Below the pieces are notes generated by a model. The model worked only from the letters and a program-made list of their open reading frames with translations, was not told where the DNA came from and did not search any database. A DNA stretch of 12,986 bases from JAAZFZ01 sp035647435 (GTDB lineage Bacteria; Bacillota; Clostridia; Oscillospirales; Acutalibacteraceae), in NCBI GenBank assembly GCA_035647435.1, contig DASRNM010000096.1, positions 1 to 12,986 on the forward strand. The letters run 5' to 3'. The number at the start of each line of letters is the position of its first letter. Position 1 is the first letter of the stretch. A program made the translations under genes and the position numbers. Below are positions 7,430 through 12,986 of this stretch, piece by piece.

Positions 7430-7888
7430 ATGAAAAAGATTATTAAAGATATTTTAGAATTAAGAATTGTAAAAACTTTTGTCAACAGAGAAACAATGCT
7501 TTATGTTTTGTTTGGTCTTTTGACAACCGCAGTCAATCTTGTTGTTTTCAATATTTTTGACAAAGCTCTGGGCGATAGCAGCTTTTTTGGCGAATTTGGT
7601 TATCTCGTTGCTAACACAATCGCATGGATAGTCTCTGTAATTTTCGCCTTTATCACAAACAAAATTTTTGTTTTTGAAAGCAAGAGCTGGGAGCTTAAAA
7701 CGGCAGGCTTTGAGTTTTCGAGTTTCGTCGGCGCAAGATTATTTTCACTTTTCGTCGAACAGGGGCTTATGCTGTTGATGGTAACACATTTTGGTGTGAA
7801 CAAAAACATTTCAAAGCTTTTAATCGCTGCAATTGTGATTGCTCTAAACTACATTTTTAGCAAACTTATTATCTTTAAGAAAAGGTAG
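7430..7888 (+). CDS. GtrA-like membrane protein
   Basis: This 152-residue polytopic membrane protein belongs to the GtrA family. Members are thought to help move undecaprenyl-phosphate-linked sugars across the membrane, or otherwise support cell-envelope glycosylation. Seen: four hydrophobic segments near residues 23-42, 56-80, 97-119 and 127-148, with family-typical blocks FGLLTTAVNLVVF (28-40), AWIVSVIFAFITNKIFVF (65-82) and a basic end after NYIFSKLIIF (140-149). The start ATG is 16 bases after purB, with GGAG at 7421-7424, so the two genes are probably co-transcribed. GtrA proteins often sit with a polyprenyl-sugar glycosyltransferase. None is adjacent here; the two glycosyltransferases lie about 3 kb away on the other strand. 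Pairing with purB may be no more than transcriptional convenience. A strong terminator follows. Confidence 0.88.
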   Translation: MKKIIKDILELRIVKTFVNRETMLYVLFGLLTTAVNLVVFNIFDKALGDSSFFGEFGYLVANTIAWIVSVIFAFITNKIFVFESKSWELKTAGFEFSSFVGARLFSLFVEQGLMLLMVTHFGVNKNISKLLIAAIVIALNYIFSKLIIFKKR

Positions 7889-7903
7889 TATGCACAAAAA
7901 CCA

Positions 7904-7940
7904 AAAACGGGCTGACCATCTGTATGTGTCAGCCCGTTTT
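7904..7940. terminator. Bidirectional intrinsic terminator between gtrA and rocD
   Basis: Perfect 13-bp arms at 7904-7916 and 7928-7940 surround an 11-base loop. The arms start and end in four A/T pairs, giving TTTT on the 3' side in both directions. It lies between convergent genes and should stop transcription from both. Confidence 0.88.
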
Positions 7941-7975
7941 CTTATGTTTAAGTTTATTTGTATTTTATGCTTATA

Positions 7976-9169
7976 TCAGCTCTCGAAAACTCTCTTTATA
8001 ACCTCAAAAGCCTTGTCAAGCTGTTTAAAAGTTATGATTATTGGGGGGGCAAATCTTATTGTTCTCTCGTGTGTCTCTTTTGCAAGCACTCCGTTTTTAA
8101 TTAACTCCTTGACATATCCAGCTGCATTACAGTTGAACTCAACACCTATTAGCAGACCTTTGCCCCTAACATCTATAATCTTAGAGTTGTTGATAGTTTT
8201 GAGTTTGCTTAAAAAATATTCGCCCTTTTCCCTTGCCTGTTTAGGGTAATCATCACGCTCGAGTATTTCCATTGCCTTGATTGCAACAGCACAGCCTAAT
8301 GGGTTTCCACCGAATGTTGAGCCGTGCGAGCCCGGTTCAAACACACTCAAAATATCTTTATCTGCTGCAATTGCCGAAACAGGCATTATGCCTCCCCCGA
8401 GCGCCTTGCCCATTACGAATATGTCAGGCACAGCATTGTCGTACTCAACCGCAAACATTTTACCTGTGCGCGCAAAACCCGTTTGAATCTCATCGGCTAT
8501 CATAAGCACATTATGCTTTGTGCATATTTCTCTAACCTCTTTAAGGTACCCCTCAGGTGGGATTATTACCCCTGCCTCACCCTGTATCGGTTCAACAATA
8601 AAAGCGACAGTGTTTGGTGTTATAGCCTTTTCGAGTGCATTTGCATTTGCATATTCAACGTTCTTAAAGCCTGGCGTGAACGGACCAAATCCTTTGCGTG
8701 CCGTTTCGTCAGTACTCATTGTTATGATAGAAATTGTTCTACCATGAAAATTGTTTTCACAGGCTATTATTTCTTGCTCTCCGTCAGGCACTCCCTTGAC
8801 AAAATTGCCCCATCTGCGTGCGGTTTTGAGTGCAGTTTCAACCGCCTCCGCACCTGTGTTCATTGGCAGAACCATCTCTTTACCTGTAAGGTTAACGAGC
8901 TTTTCATAAAATTCACAGAGCACGGCATTATGGAATGCTCTTGATGTAAGCGTAACCTTTTCAAGTTGGTCTTTTGTTGCCTGCACAATTTCAGGGTGCA
9001 GGTGGCCGAAATTATGAGCAGAATAGGCGCTGAGCATATCAAAAAATTCCTTGCCCTCGGGGTTATATACCATGACACCGTCAGCCCTTTGAACAACCAC
9101 TTCTTTTGGCTCATAATTTGCCGCTCCGAGCCTTTGAGTTTTTTCTATTATTTGCCTTGAAGACATCAT
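7976..9169 (-). CDS. rocD: Ornithine aminotransferase
   Basis: This PLP enzyme transfers the delta-amino group of ornithine to 2-oxoglutarate, giving glutamate semialdehyde (in equilibrium with pyrroline-5-carboxylate) and glutamate; it links arginine/ornithine and proline metabolism in the cytoplasm. Seen, counting from the chosen start: the NYEP block (18-21), DMLSAYSAHNFGHLHP (44-59, strongly RocD-like), NTGAEAVE for cofactor phosphate binding (104-111), the cofactor-binding aspartate in DEIQTG (226-231), and the Schiff-base lysine Lys255 in MGKALGGG. The length of 397 residues is normal for class III aminotransferases of this type. The ATG at 9169 is chosen over the one at 9175, which is only 2 bases from the Shine-Dalgarno site. 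An acetylornithine or GABA aminotransferase is less likely given the RocD-specific N-terminal block. It is transcribed alone and ends at the shared terminator. Confidence 0.93.
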   Translation of the reverse strand: MMSSRQIIEKTQRLGAANYEPKEVVVQRADGVMVYNPEGKEFFDMLSAYSAHNFGHLHPEIVQATKDQLEKVTLTSRAFHNAVLCEFYEKLVNLTGKEMVLPMNTGAEAVETALKTARRWGNFVKGVPDGEQEIIACENNFHGRTISIITMSTDETARKGFGPFTPGFKNVEYANANALEKAITPNTVAFIVEPIQGEAGVIIPPEGYLKEVREICTKHNVLMIADEIQTGFARTGKMFAVEYDNAVPDIFVMGKALGGGIMPVSAIAADKDILSVFEPGSHGSTFGGNPLGCAVAIKAMEILERDDYPKQAREKGEYFLSKLKTINNSKIIDVRGKGLLIGVEFNCNAAGYVKELIKNGVLAKETHERTIRFAPPIIITFKQLDKAFEVIKRVFES

Positions 9170-9177
9170 TTGCATGA

Positions 9178-9182
9178 CCTCC
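9178..9182 (-). promoter_or_regulatory. Ribosome binding site that decides the rocD start
   Basis: GGAGG on the minus strand is 2 bases from the ATG at 9175, 8 bases from the ATG at 9169 and 11 from the ATG at 9166. The 8-base spacing makes 9169 the best start. Confidence 0.7.
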
Positions 9183-9200
9183 GATTTTTTCTACCATTTC

Positions 9201-9228
9201 ATTATATCACCACATAGCTAAAAGTAAA
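9201..9228 (-). promoter_or_regulatory. rocD promoter
   Basis: On the minus strand a perfect TATAAT (9201-9206) has a TG extension (TGATATAAT, 9201-9209). A weaker -35, TTTACT (9223-9228), sits 16 bases upstream of the -10. Transcription would begin near 9195, giving a leader of about 25 bases. A second TATAAT on the minus strand at 9251-9256 lacks a convincing -35. Confidence 0.65.
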
Positions 9229-9280
9229 TACATAATAAAACAAAAGCAACATTATACTACTATTGATATCTTTTATTAAA

Positions 9281-9309
9281 TTGACAGGCTTTGGAAATTA
9301 TGATATATA
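9281..9309 (+). promoter_or_regulatory. Strong vegetative promoter for the phosphatase-like/GH16 operon
   Basis: Consensus -35 TTGACA (9281-9286), a 17-base spacer, then TATATA (9304-9309) with a TG extension at 9301-9302. Transcription would start near 9316, about 30 bases before the ATG at 9346. The near-consensus sequence suggests high housekeeping-sigma expression unless a repressor acts here. Confidence 0.8.
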
Positions 9310-9333
9310 TTAGTTGGCATGTTTCTACATTTT

Positions 9334-9339
9334 AGGAGG
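9334..9339 (+). promoter_or_regulatory. Ribosome binding site that decides the phosphatase-like start
   Basis: AGGAGG lies 6 bases before the ATG at 9346. An earlier in-frame ATG at 9319 overlaps this site, lies almost on the predicted transcription start, and has no ribosome binding site of its own. Confidence 0.85.
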
Positions 9340-9345
9340 ATAATT

Positions 9346-10053
9346 ATGGTTTATACTATTGGCAATCTTCACGGTTGCATTGATGAATGGAAAGAAATGC
9401 TGGGTAAAATTTCTTTTAATAACTTTGATGAAATATATGTTTTGGGCGATGTTATCGACAAAGGCCCAGAGCCGATTAAGCTATTATTTAATATGATGTT
9501 AAGGTCAAATGTCTTTGTTGTTTTGGGCAATCATGAATATGCGTTCTTGAAATGCATGAAAAATGTTCCTTTTGATGCAACGCTTGAGGATTTTACACAA
9601 CATCTTTCAGAAGAGAACATGAACATATTCTCAGAGTGGATAAAAAGCGGAGGTAGGGTTACGTTTGAGCAATTCATGGAGCTTTCCGCTGATGATAGGG
9701 AGGCAATACTTGATTATTTGGAGGAGTTTTCCCCTTATGACATCATAAACATTGACAACAAAGAGTTTGTATTGACCCACAGCGGTTTGAAAAACTTCGA
9801 GCCCGATAAAGCTTTTGAAAACTATTCTATACACGATTTCATTTTCAACAAACCTCAACACGGGCAGAAATTTTTTGAAAACAAAACTCTTATCTGTTCT
9901 GCATCACCCACGCTTAAAAGCGACGGCAGTTTTTCCGGAAGAATTCATAAGGAAGCCAATTTTATAAATATAAATTGCGGCTGCATTTATTCGGACAATG
10001 GGGGCAGGCTCGGTTGCCTGCGCCTTGACGATATGAAGGAATTCTACATTTAA
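9346..10053 (+). CDS. PPP-family metallophosphatase relative with substituted metal ligands
   Basis: This 235-residue protein has the fold and length of small bacterial serine/threonine (lambda-type) phosphatases. Matching the usual motifs: GDxHG reads GNLHG (6-10), GDxVDRG reads GDVIDKG (34-40), GNHE is intact (61-64), and the third-motif histidine is present in LTHSGL (144-149). The usual GHTP motif reads CSASP (184-188), and a C-terminal CGC...GGRLGCLRLDD block is retained. So the first metal-binding aspartate is Asn6 and the GHT histidine is gone, while the rest is well kept. That suggests an enzyme with weak or altered metal-dependent activity, or a binding protein that evolved from a phosphatase. 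It is the first gene behind a strong promoter and the GH16 gene follows after 16 bases. The family call is firm; catalytic activity is doubtful. Confidence 0.82.
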   Translation: MVYTIGNLHGCIDEWKEMLGKISFNNFDEIYVLGDVIDKGPEPIKLLFNMMLRSNVFVVLGNHEYAFLKCMKNVPFDATLEDFTQHLSEENMNIFSEWIKSGGRVTFEQFMELSADDREAILDYLEEFSPYDIINIDNKEFVLTHSGLKNFEPDKAFENYSIHDFIFNKPQHGQKFFENKTLICSASPTLKSDGSFSGRIHKEANFININCGCIYSDNGGRLGCLRLDDMKEFYI

Positions 10054-10069
10054 TTTTAGGAGGATTGCT

Positions 10070-10972
10070 ATGAAATTGCTTGAAAAAATATTTGCCCCAA
10101 GGCAAATAAAAGCACTCGAAAGAATGGTGGCGGCAATAAAAAGTTTTTCTGCTTCGGGCAACGTCGGCATCACCAGAACCATAGCTCTAATTGTGATTGT
10201 TGCCGAAATGTTAGGTGTTGCATTGCTTGACACTCCGCAAACAGCAAGGGGGCAGGAGCTTGACCTGAGCGGCTATAACCTTGTTTTTGAGGATGAGTTT
10301 GAAGGCGACAGCCTTGACACATCAAAATGGGAATATCGTTCAAGCGGCAGCAGGCGGGGCGGTTTCATCTCACCGAGTCAGGTTTGGATTGAAGATGGAA
10401 ATTTGATTATTCGTGGCGAATACCTTGAACAGGGCGAGTACGGAGAAGGCTGGTATTCCGGCATGATTCGCACCATTGATGAGTATATAGGAGGGTATTT
10501 TGAAGTCAAATGTATCTGCTCAAAGGGTGGCGGGTTTTGGAGTGCATTTTGGCTTAACAGCACAGGCATGGCAAGTGCAGAGCTTTCAAACGGAGGTCTA
10601 GGTGGTGCCGAAATAGATATTTTTGAAGCACCAAACTATAAAAACACTTTTGGTAAGGACTCGGTTGCTCTTAATGTTCATGTCGGTGGCTACGGCGACG
10701 GTCTGCAATCAGCAGGGCTAGGAAGCTATTACGGAAAGAACATTTATGCTGAATACAATACCTATGGTTTTGAATGGACAGAGGAAGAATATATTTTTTA
10801 TATCAACGGTGTTGAAGCGGATAGAAACTCTTTCAAAGACGGTGTTTCTCAGGTTGGTGAATATATAATTTTGTCGCTTTGCCCTCCAAACGAGTTTTCA
10901 GAGGAGCCTGGATTTGCGACTGATTTTATTATCGACTATGTGCGAGTCTATCAAAAAGGCGTTATAGGATAA
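10070..10972 (+). CDS. Family 16 glycoside hydrolase with N-terminal membrane segment
   Basis: This 300-residue protein is a beta-jelly-roll GH16 enzyme, a family that cleaves beta-1,3, beta-1,3-1,4 or related beta-glucans and galactans with retention of configuration. Seen: YNLVFEDEFEGDSLDTSKW (69-87), the family opening; GGYFEVKC and GFWSAFWLN (155-163); the catalytic motif EIDIFE with nucleophile Glu181, Asp183 and acid/base Glu186; and the closing DFIIDYVRVYQK (285-296). The six-residue motif spacing is that of laminarinase-type members rather than lichenases. The first 35 residues are basic and are followed by a hydrophobic stretch (about 36-54), so the enzyme is either exported with a long signal peptide or held at the membrane with its catalytic domain outside. 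No carbohydrate-binding module is present. AGGAGG lies 6 bases before the ATG, and the gene is 16 bases after the phosphatase-like gene. Substrate is unknown; remodelling of the cell's own envelope polymer is as plausible as nutrition. Confidence 0.92.
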   Translation: MKLLEKIFAPRQIKALERMVAAIKSFSASGNVGITRTIALIVIVAEMLGVALLDTPQTARGQELDLSGYNLVFEDEFEGDSLDTSKWEYRSSGSRRGGFISPSQVWIEDGNLIIRGEYLEQGEYGEGWYSGMIRTIDEYIGGYFEVKCICSKGGGFWSAFWLNSTGMASAELSNGGLGGAEIDIFEAPNYKNTFGKDSVALNVHVGGYGDGLQSAGLGSYYGKNIYAEYNTYGFEWTEEEYIFYINGVEADRNSFKDGVSQVGEYIILSLCPPNEFSEEPGFATDFIIDYVRVYQKGVIG

Positions 10973-10984
10973 CACCCAAAACTT

Positions 10985-11018
10985 AAACCGCAGTGTCAAA
11001 ACGACACTGCGGTTTTTT
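10985..11018 (+). terminator. Intrinsic terminator after the GH16 gene
   Basis: Perfect 13-bp arms at 10985-10997 and 11003-11015 with a 5-base AAAAC loop, followed by a T-run (11013-11018). It ends the phosphatase-like/GH16 operon. It may also serve the convergent glycosyltransferase operon, though the T-run on that side is short. Confidence 0.92.
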
Positions 11019-11035
11019 ATCACTCCATGTAGTTA

Positions 11036-12040
11036 CTATTTGCTAAGCTTCGTAACCTTTTCAACAAGTCTGTATGTATTGGGGCAGACCTTAAACGCAA
11101 ACATAATCAAAGACTGCTTTCGTGAAAACTTGAACTTAGTTTTGAACCCTTTATATAGCTTATCGAACTCTTTTTTCAGCTCTCTTTTACAACCCTTTTG
11201 TGTCATTTTAGAATATGTTTCCATTATATCGAACAGTGCCACAAGATATATCTTGTTTAATATTTCGTTGTATTCTACACCCTTTTCGGAAAAATATTTT
11301 ACCCTGTTTTCATACATTCGCACAAGTGTACTCGCTAAATTCCTTTGTATATCGGGGGTGTATTCAACCCTTGTGAGACTGCCTTCTCTATTGTAAACAT
11401 AGTACATCCGTCGGTTAGTCGAAACTATTTTTTCAGCAGAGTCCAGAAGATAGGGAGTTATCGACAAATCCTCAGCCCTTCTTGCCGCCTCATCAAAGCT
11501 TATACCGTTTTTGAACAACTGTGTTTTATATAGCCTGCCGATAACAGCCGTCGGGTTATATCCCCAAAGCTTCTGTGTGTCATATGAATAGAGCTTGTAT
11601 AGCGCTTCCTTACCCGACACGGTCATTGTTCTGTAACTCTCGCAATCAGGCTCTTCATAACCCCTTATTTTTGTTCCTCTTGTAAAACAAGCTGAAATAT
11701 CAGCGTCATGCTCAATAAGTAAATCGACCAACGTTTCAATCATCTTCGGATGTATGTAATCATCTGGGTCAATAAAGGTTATATGCTCCCCTTGTGCTAA
11801 ACATATCCCTTTATTTCTCGCGCTACTAACCCCGCCATTAGGCTTATGTATTGCAACAATCCGCTCATCCATCTCTGCGTATTTGTCGCAAATCACGCCA
11901 CTATTATCAGTTGAACCGTCATTGACTAAAATTATCTGAAGGTTTTTATATGTTTGTTTTATAACGGAATCTAAGCATTCGGGCAAAAAATTCTCAACAT
12001 TATATATGGGTAAAACAACCGACACTTTGTTTTTTATCAA
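11036..12040 (-). CDS. Family 2 glycosyltransferase (exopolysaccharide/cell-surface type)
   Basis: This 334-residue inverting GT-A enzyme would transfer a sugar from a nucleotide donor to a growing surface polysaccharide or lipid-linked acceptor at the inner face of the membrane. Seen: KVSVVLPIYNVENFLPECLDS (5-25), VNDGSTDNS (39-47) with nucleotide-binding Asp41, NGGVSSARNKG (68-78), the metal-binding DPDD (Asp91 to Asp94), and RAEDLSI (188-194), where an acidic residue is the probable catalytic base. The C-terminal third is basic and amphipathic, without clear membrane helices. The start is TTG with GGAGG at 12048-12052, 7 bases upstream. It follows the other glycosyltransferase by 30 bases and is the last gene of that operon. 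The acceptor and donor cannot be read from sequence. Confidence 0.93.
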   Translation of the reverse strand: MIKNKVSVVLPIYNVENFLPECLDSVIKQTYKNLQIILVNDGSTDNSGVICDKYAEMDERIVAIHKPNGGVSSARNKGICLAQGEHITFIDPDDYIHPKMIETLVDLLIEHDADISACFTRGTKIRGYEEPDCESYRTMTVSGKEALYKLYSYDTQKLWGYNPTAVIGRLYKTQLFKNGISFDEAARRAEDLSITPYLLDSAEKIVSTNRRMYYVYNREGSLTRVEYTPDIQRNLASTLVRMYENRVKYFSEKGVEYNEILNKIYLVALFDIMETYSKMTQKGCKRELKKEFDKLYKGFKTKFKFSRKQSLIMFAFKVCPNTYRLVEKVTKLSK

Positions 12041-12047
12041 ACCTTTT

Positions 12048-12052
12048 CCTCC
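12048..12052 (-). promoter_or_regulatory. Ribosome binding site that decides the glycosyltransferase TTG start
   Basis: GGAGG (minus strand) lies 7 bases before the TTG at 12040. The chosen start gives the family's usual short lead before the KVSVVLPIYN strand. Confidence 0.8.
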
Positions 12053-12070
12053 TCAATCAGAAAAAGCCTT

Positions 12071-12986
12071 TTAGCCATTTTTAATGTGCTTCTCTCCTCT
12101 GAAAATCTTCAGCATAAAAGCAGGTGGCAACATAGCGCAAACAGCAACCTTATGCAACGGGCTTTCTAATTGTTTTAGGATTTCCTTTGCTTTTTTCTTT
12201 GACATAAAGCCATAATATGGCACTCGTAAAAGCAGTTTTAAATCATCGGCGTTTTTAATCCCTGTATCATTGAGTTGCGAAAGGCGCCAAAAATAATTTG
12301 AAACATAGCCTTCTTCGACATGCTCCTTATACCATGCATTCGTCAGTGAATCGGGCTCGTCATAATAATATATTAAAAGTGGCTCATTGATATAATATTG
12401 TTTGTACTCTCTATCTATTTTGTTCCAAACAATCGATTCGGTAATAAATGTTGTGCCCTCAGGCTCGGGGAAAGGGAATTGCTTTAGTATGTCTGTTTTA
12501 AGACAACCGAATTTATCACCCTCAACTGTACTTGCAACCTTTAAAGGGTTGTCACTTTCGTTGATGTTGTCTGGGAACTTTTCACCGACCACGTCTCCAT
12601 TGTAAGGGTCAATCGTGTAGCCTACAACGCACCAATATTCCCCTCGTTTTTCTTCAGGCAGTGCGTCCCAATAATAAAGCATTCTTTCAAGTGAGTTTTC
12701 AATCATCGCATTGTCGGAGTCAAGTATTACGACATATTCAGTTTCCATCATACCGCAAGCCATGTTTATCGCCGTGTGCTTGCCACCGTTTTCTTTGTAA
12801 TAATAGCTAACCTCAAAATCTGCTTTTTTTGCATAATCGTCAATGACCTCTTTGATTCCATCTGTTGAGCCATCATCTATAACAAGCCAATGAAAGCCTT
12901 TGTATGTTTGTTTCATTAAGCTGTCAAACACCCTGTGAATGGTGTGTTTTCTATTATAGACGGGGGTAAAAACCGTGATTCTGATA
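12071..12986 (-). CDS. Family 2 glycosyltransferase, 5' end cut by window edge
   Basis: A second GT-A glycosyltransferase. The frame stays open to the right edge and the codons there read RITVFTPVYNRKHTIHR, the usual first beta-strand of the family, so only a few N-terminal residues are missing; the GTG at 12931 is internal and not the start. Seen downstream: VIDDGSTDG for nucleotide binding, NGGKHTAIN, and the metal-binding LDSDNAM. About 170 further residues follow, with a positively charged C-terminal tail (LKIFRGEKHIKNG) and a hydrophobic stretch VAVCAMLPPAFML that may touch the membrane. It is upstream of, and 30 bases from, the other glycosyltransferase on the same strand, and the two probably act on the same polysaccharide. 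The visible part is about 305 residues. Confidence 0.9.
   Translation of the reverse strand, partial: IRITVFTPVYNRKHTIHRVFDSLMKQTYKGFHWLVIDDGSTDGIKEVIDDYAKKADFEVSYYYKENGGKHTAINMACGMMETEYVVILDSDNAMIENSLERMLYYWDALPEEKRGEYWCVVGYTIDPYNGDVVGEKFPDNINESDNPLKVASTVEGDKFGCLKTDILKQFPFPEPEGTTFITESIVWNKIDREYKQYYINEPLLIYYYDEPDSLTNAWYKEHVEEGYVSNYFWRLSQLNDTGIKNADDLKLLLRVPYYGFMSKKKAKEILKQLESPLHKVAVCAMLPPAFMLKIFRGEKHIKNG

Noticed and set aside
8324..8944. A 206-codon open frame on the + strand opposite rocD
   Set aside because: It lies wholly antisense to a clear ornithine aminotransferase, its translation is rich in Cys, His and Phe without any domain pattern, and no ribosome site was seen.
7976..9169. rocD as a functional partner of the aconitase X genes through proline metabolism
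   Set aside because: Cis-3-hydroxyproline dehydration leads to pyrroline-2-carboxylate, while RocD makes pyrroline-5-carboxylate. The gene is also on the other strand beyond a strong terminator, so the link is only proximity.
12071..12931. GTG at 12931 as the start of the upstream glycosyltransferase
   Set aside because: The frame stays open to the window edge and encodes the family's first strand (ITVFTPVYN), so the gene begins outside the window.
1..12986. CRISPR arrays, tRNA or rRNA genes, insertion sequences, phage genes or a defence island
   Set aside because: No regularly spaced repeats, cloverleaf sequences, transposase or integrase motifs, or defence-type domains were seen on either strand.

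Overview
The window looks like chromosomal DNA from a low-to-moderate-GC Gram-positive bacterium of the class Clostridia, perhaps an uncultured gut or anaerobic lineage. The signs are strong GGAGG-type Shine-Dalgarno sites, several TTG start codons with ideal spacing, a clostridial-type 476-residue PurB, and oxygen-sensitive iron-sulfur enzymes. I cannot name a genus. No rRNA, tRNA, CRISPR array, transposase or integrase is visible, and no gene-free stretch exceeds 300 bases.

Region 1 (1-7940, + strand) is a run of six closely spaced genes: an ABC half-exporter, an Old Yellow Enzyme family iron-sulfur flavoprotein of the 2,4-dienoyl-CoA reductase type, the large and small subunits of an aconitase X dehydratase, adenylosuccinate lyase (purB) and a GtrA-like membrane protein. 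A perfect 13-bp hairpin at 7904-7940 closes the run. The flavoprotein and the aconitase X pair are almost contiguous (gaps of 17 and 2 bases). They form the most interesting unit: a dehydratase that makes a C=C or C=N bond beside an enzyme family that reduces such bonds. The substrate is not evident, and active-site positions differ from the family patterns I recall in both enzymes.

Region 2 (7976-9169, - strand) is ornithine aminotransferase (rocD). It shares the bidirectional terminator with gtrA and has its own promoter.

Region 3 (9281-11018, + strand) is a two-gene operon behind a near-consensus promoter. The first gene is a PPP-family metallophosphatase relative in which at least two metal-ligand positions appear substituted. 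The second is a single-domain family 16 glycoside hydrolase with an N-terminal membrane segment. A perfect 13-bp terminator follows.

Region 4 (11036-12986, - strand) holds two family 2 glycosyltransferases in tandem, the upstream one cut by the window edge. This is probably the distal end of a surface-polysaccharide locus; with GtrA and the GH16 enzyme it gives the right half a cell-envelope glycan flavour.

All calls rest on reading motifs by eye. Family names are firm for most genes, but substrates are not.
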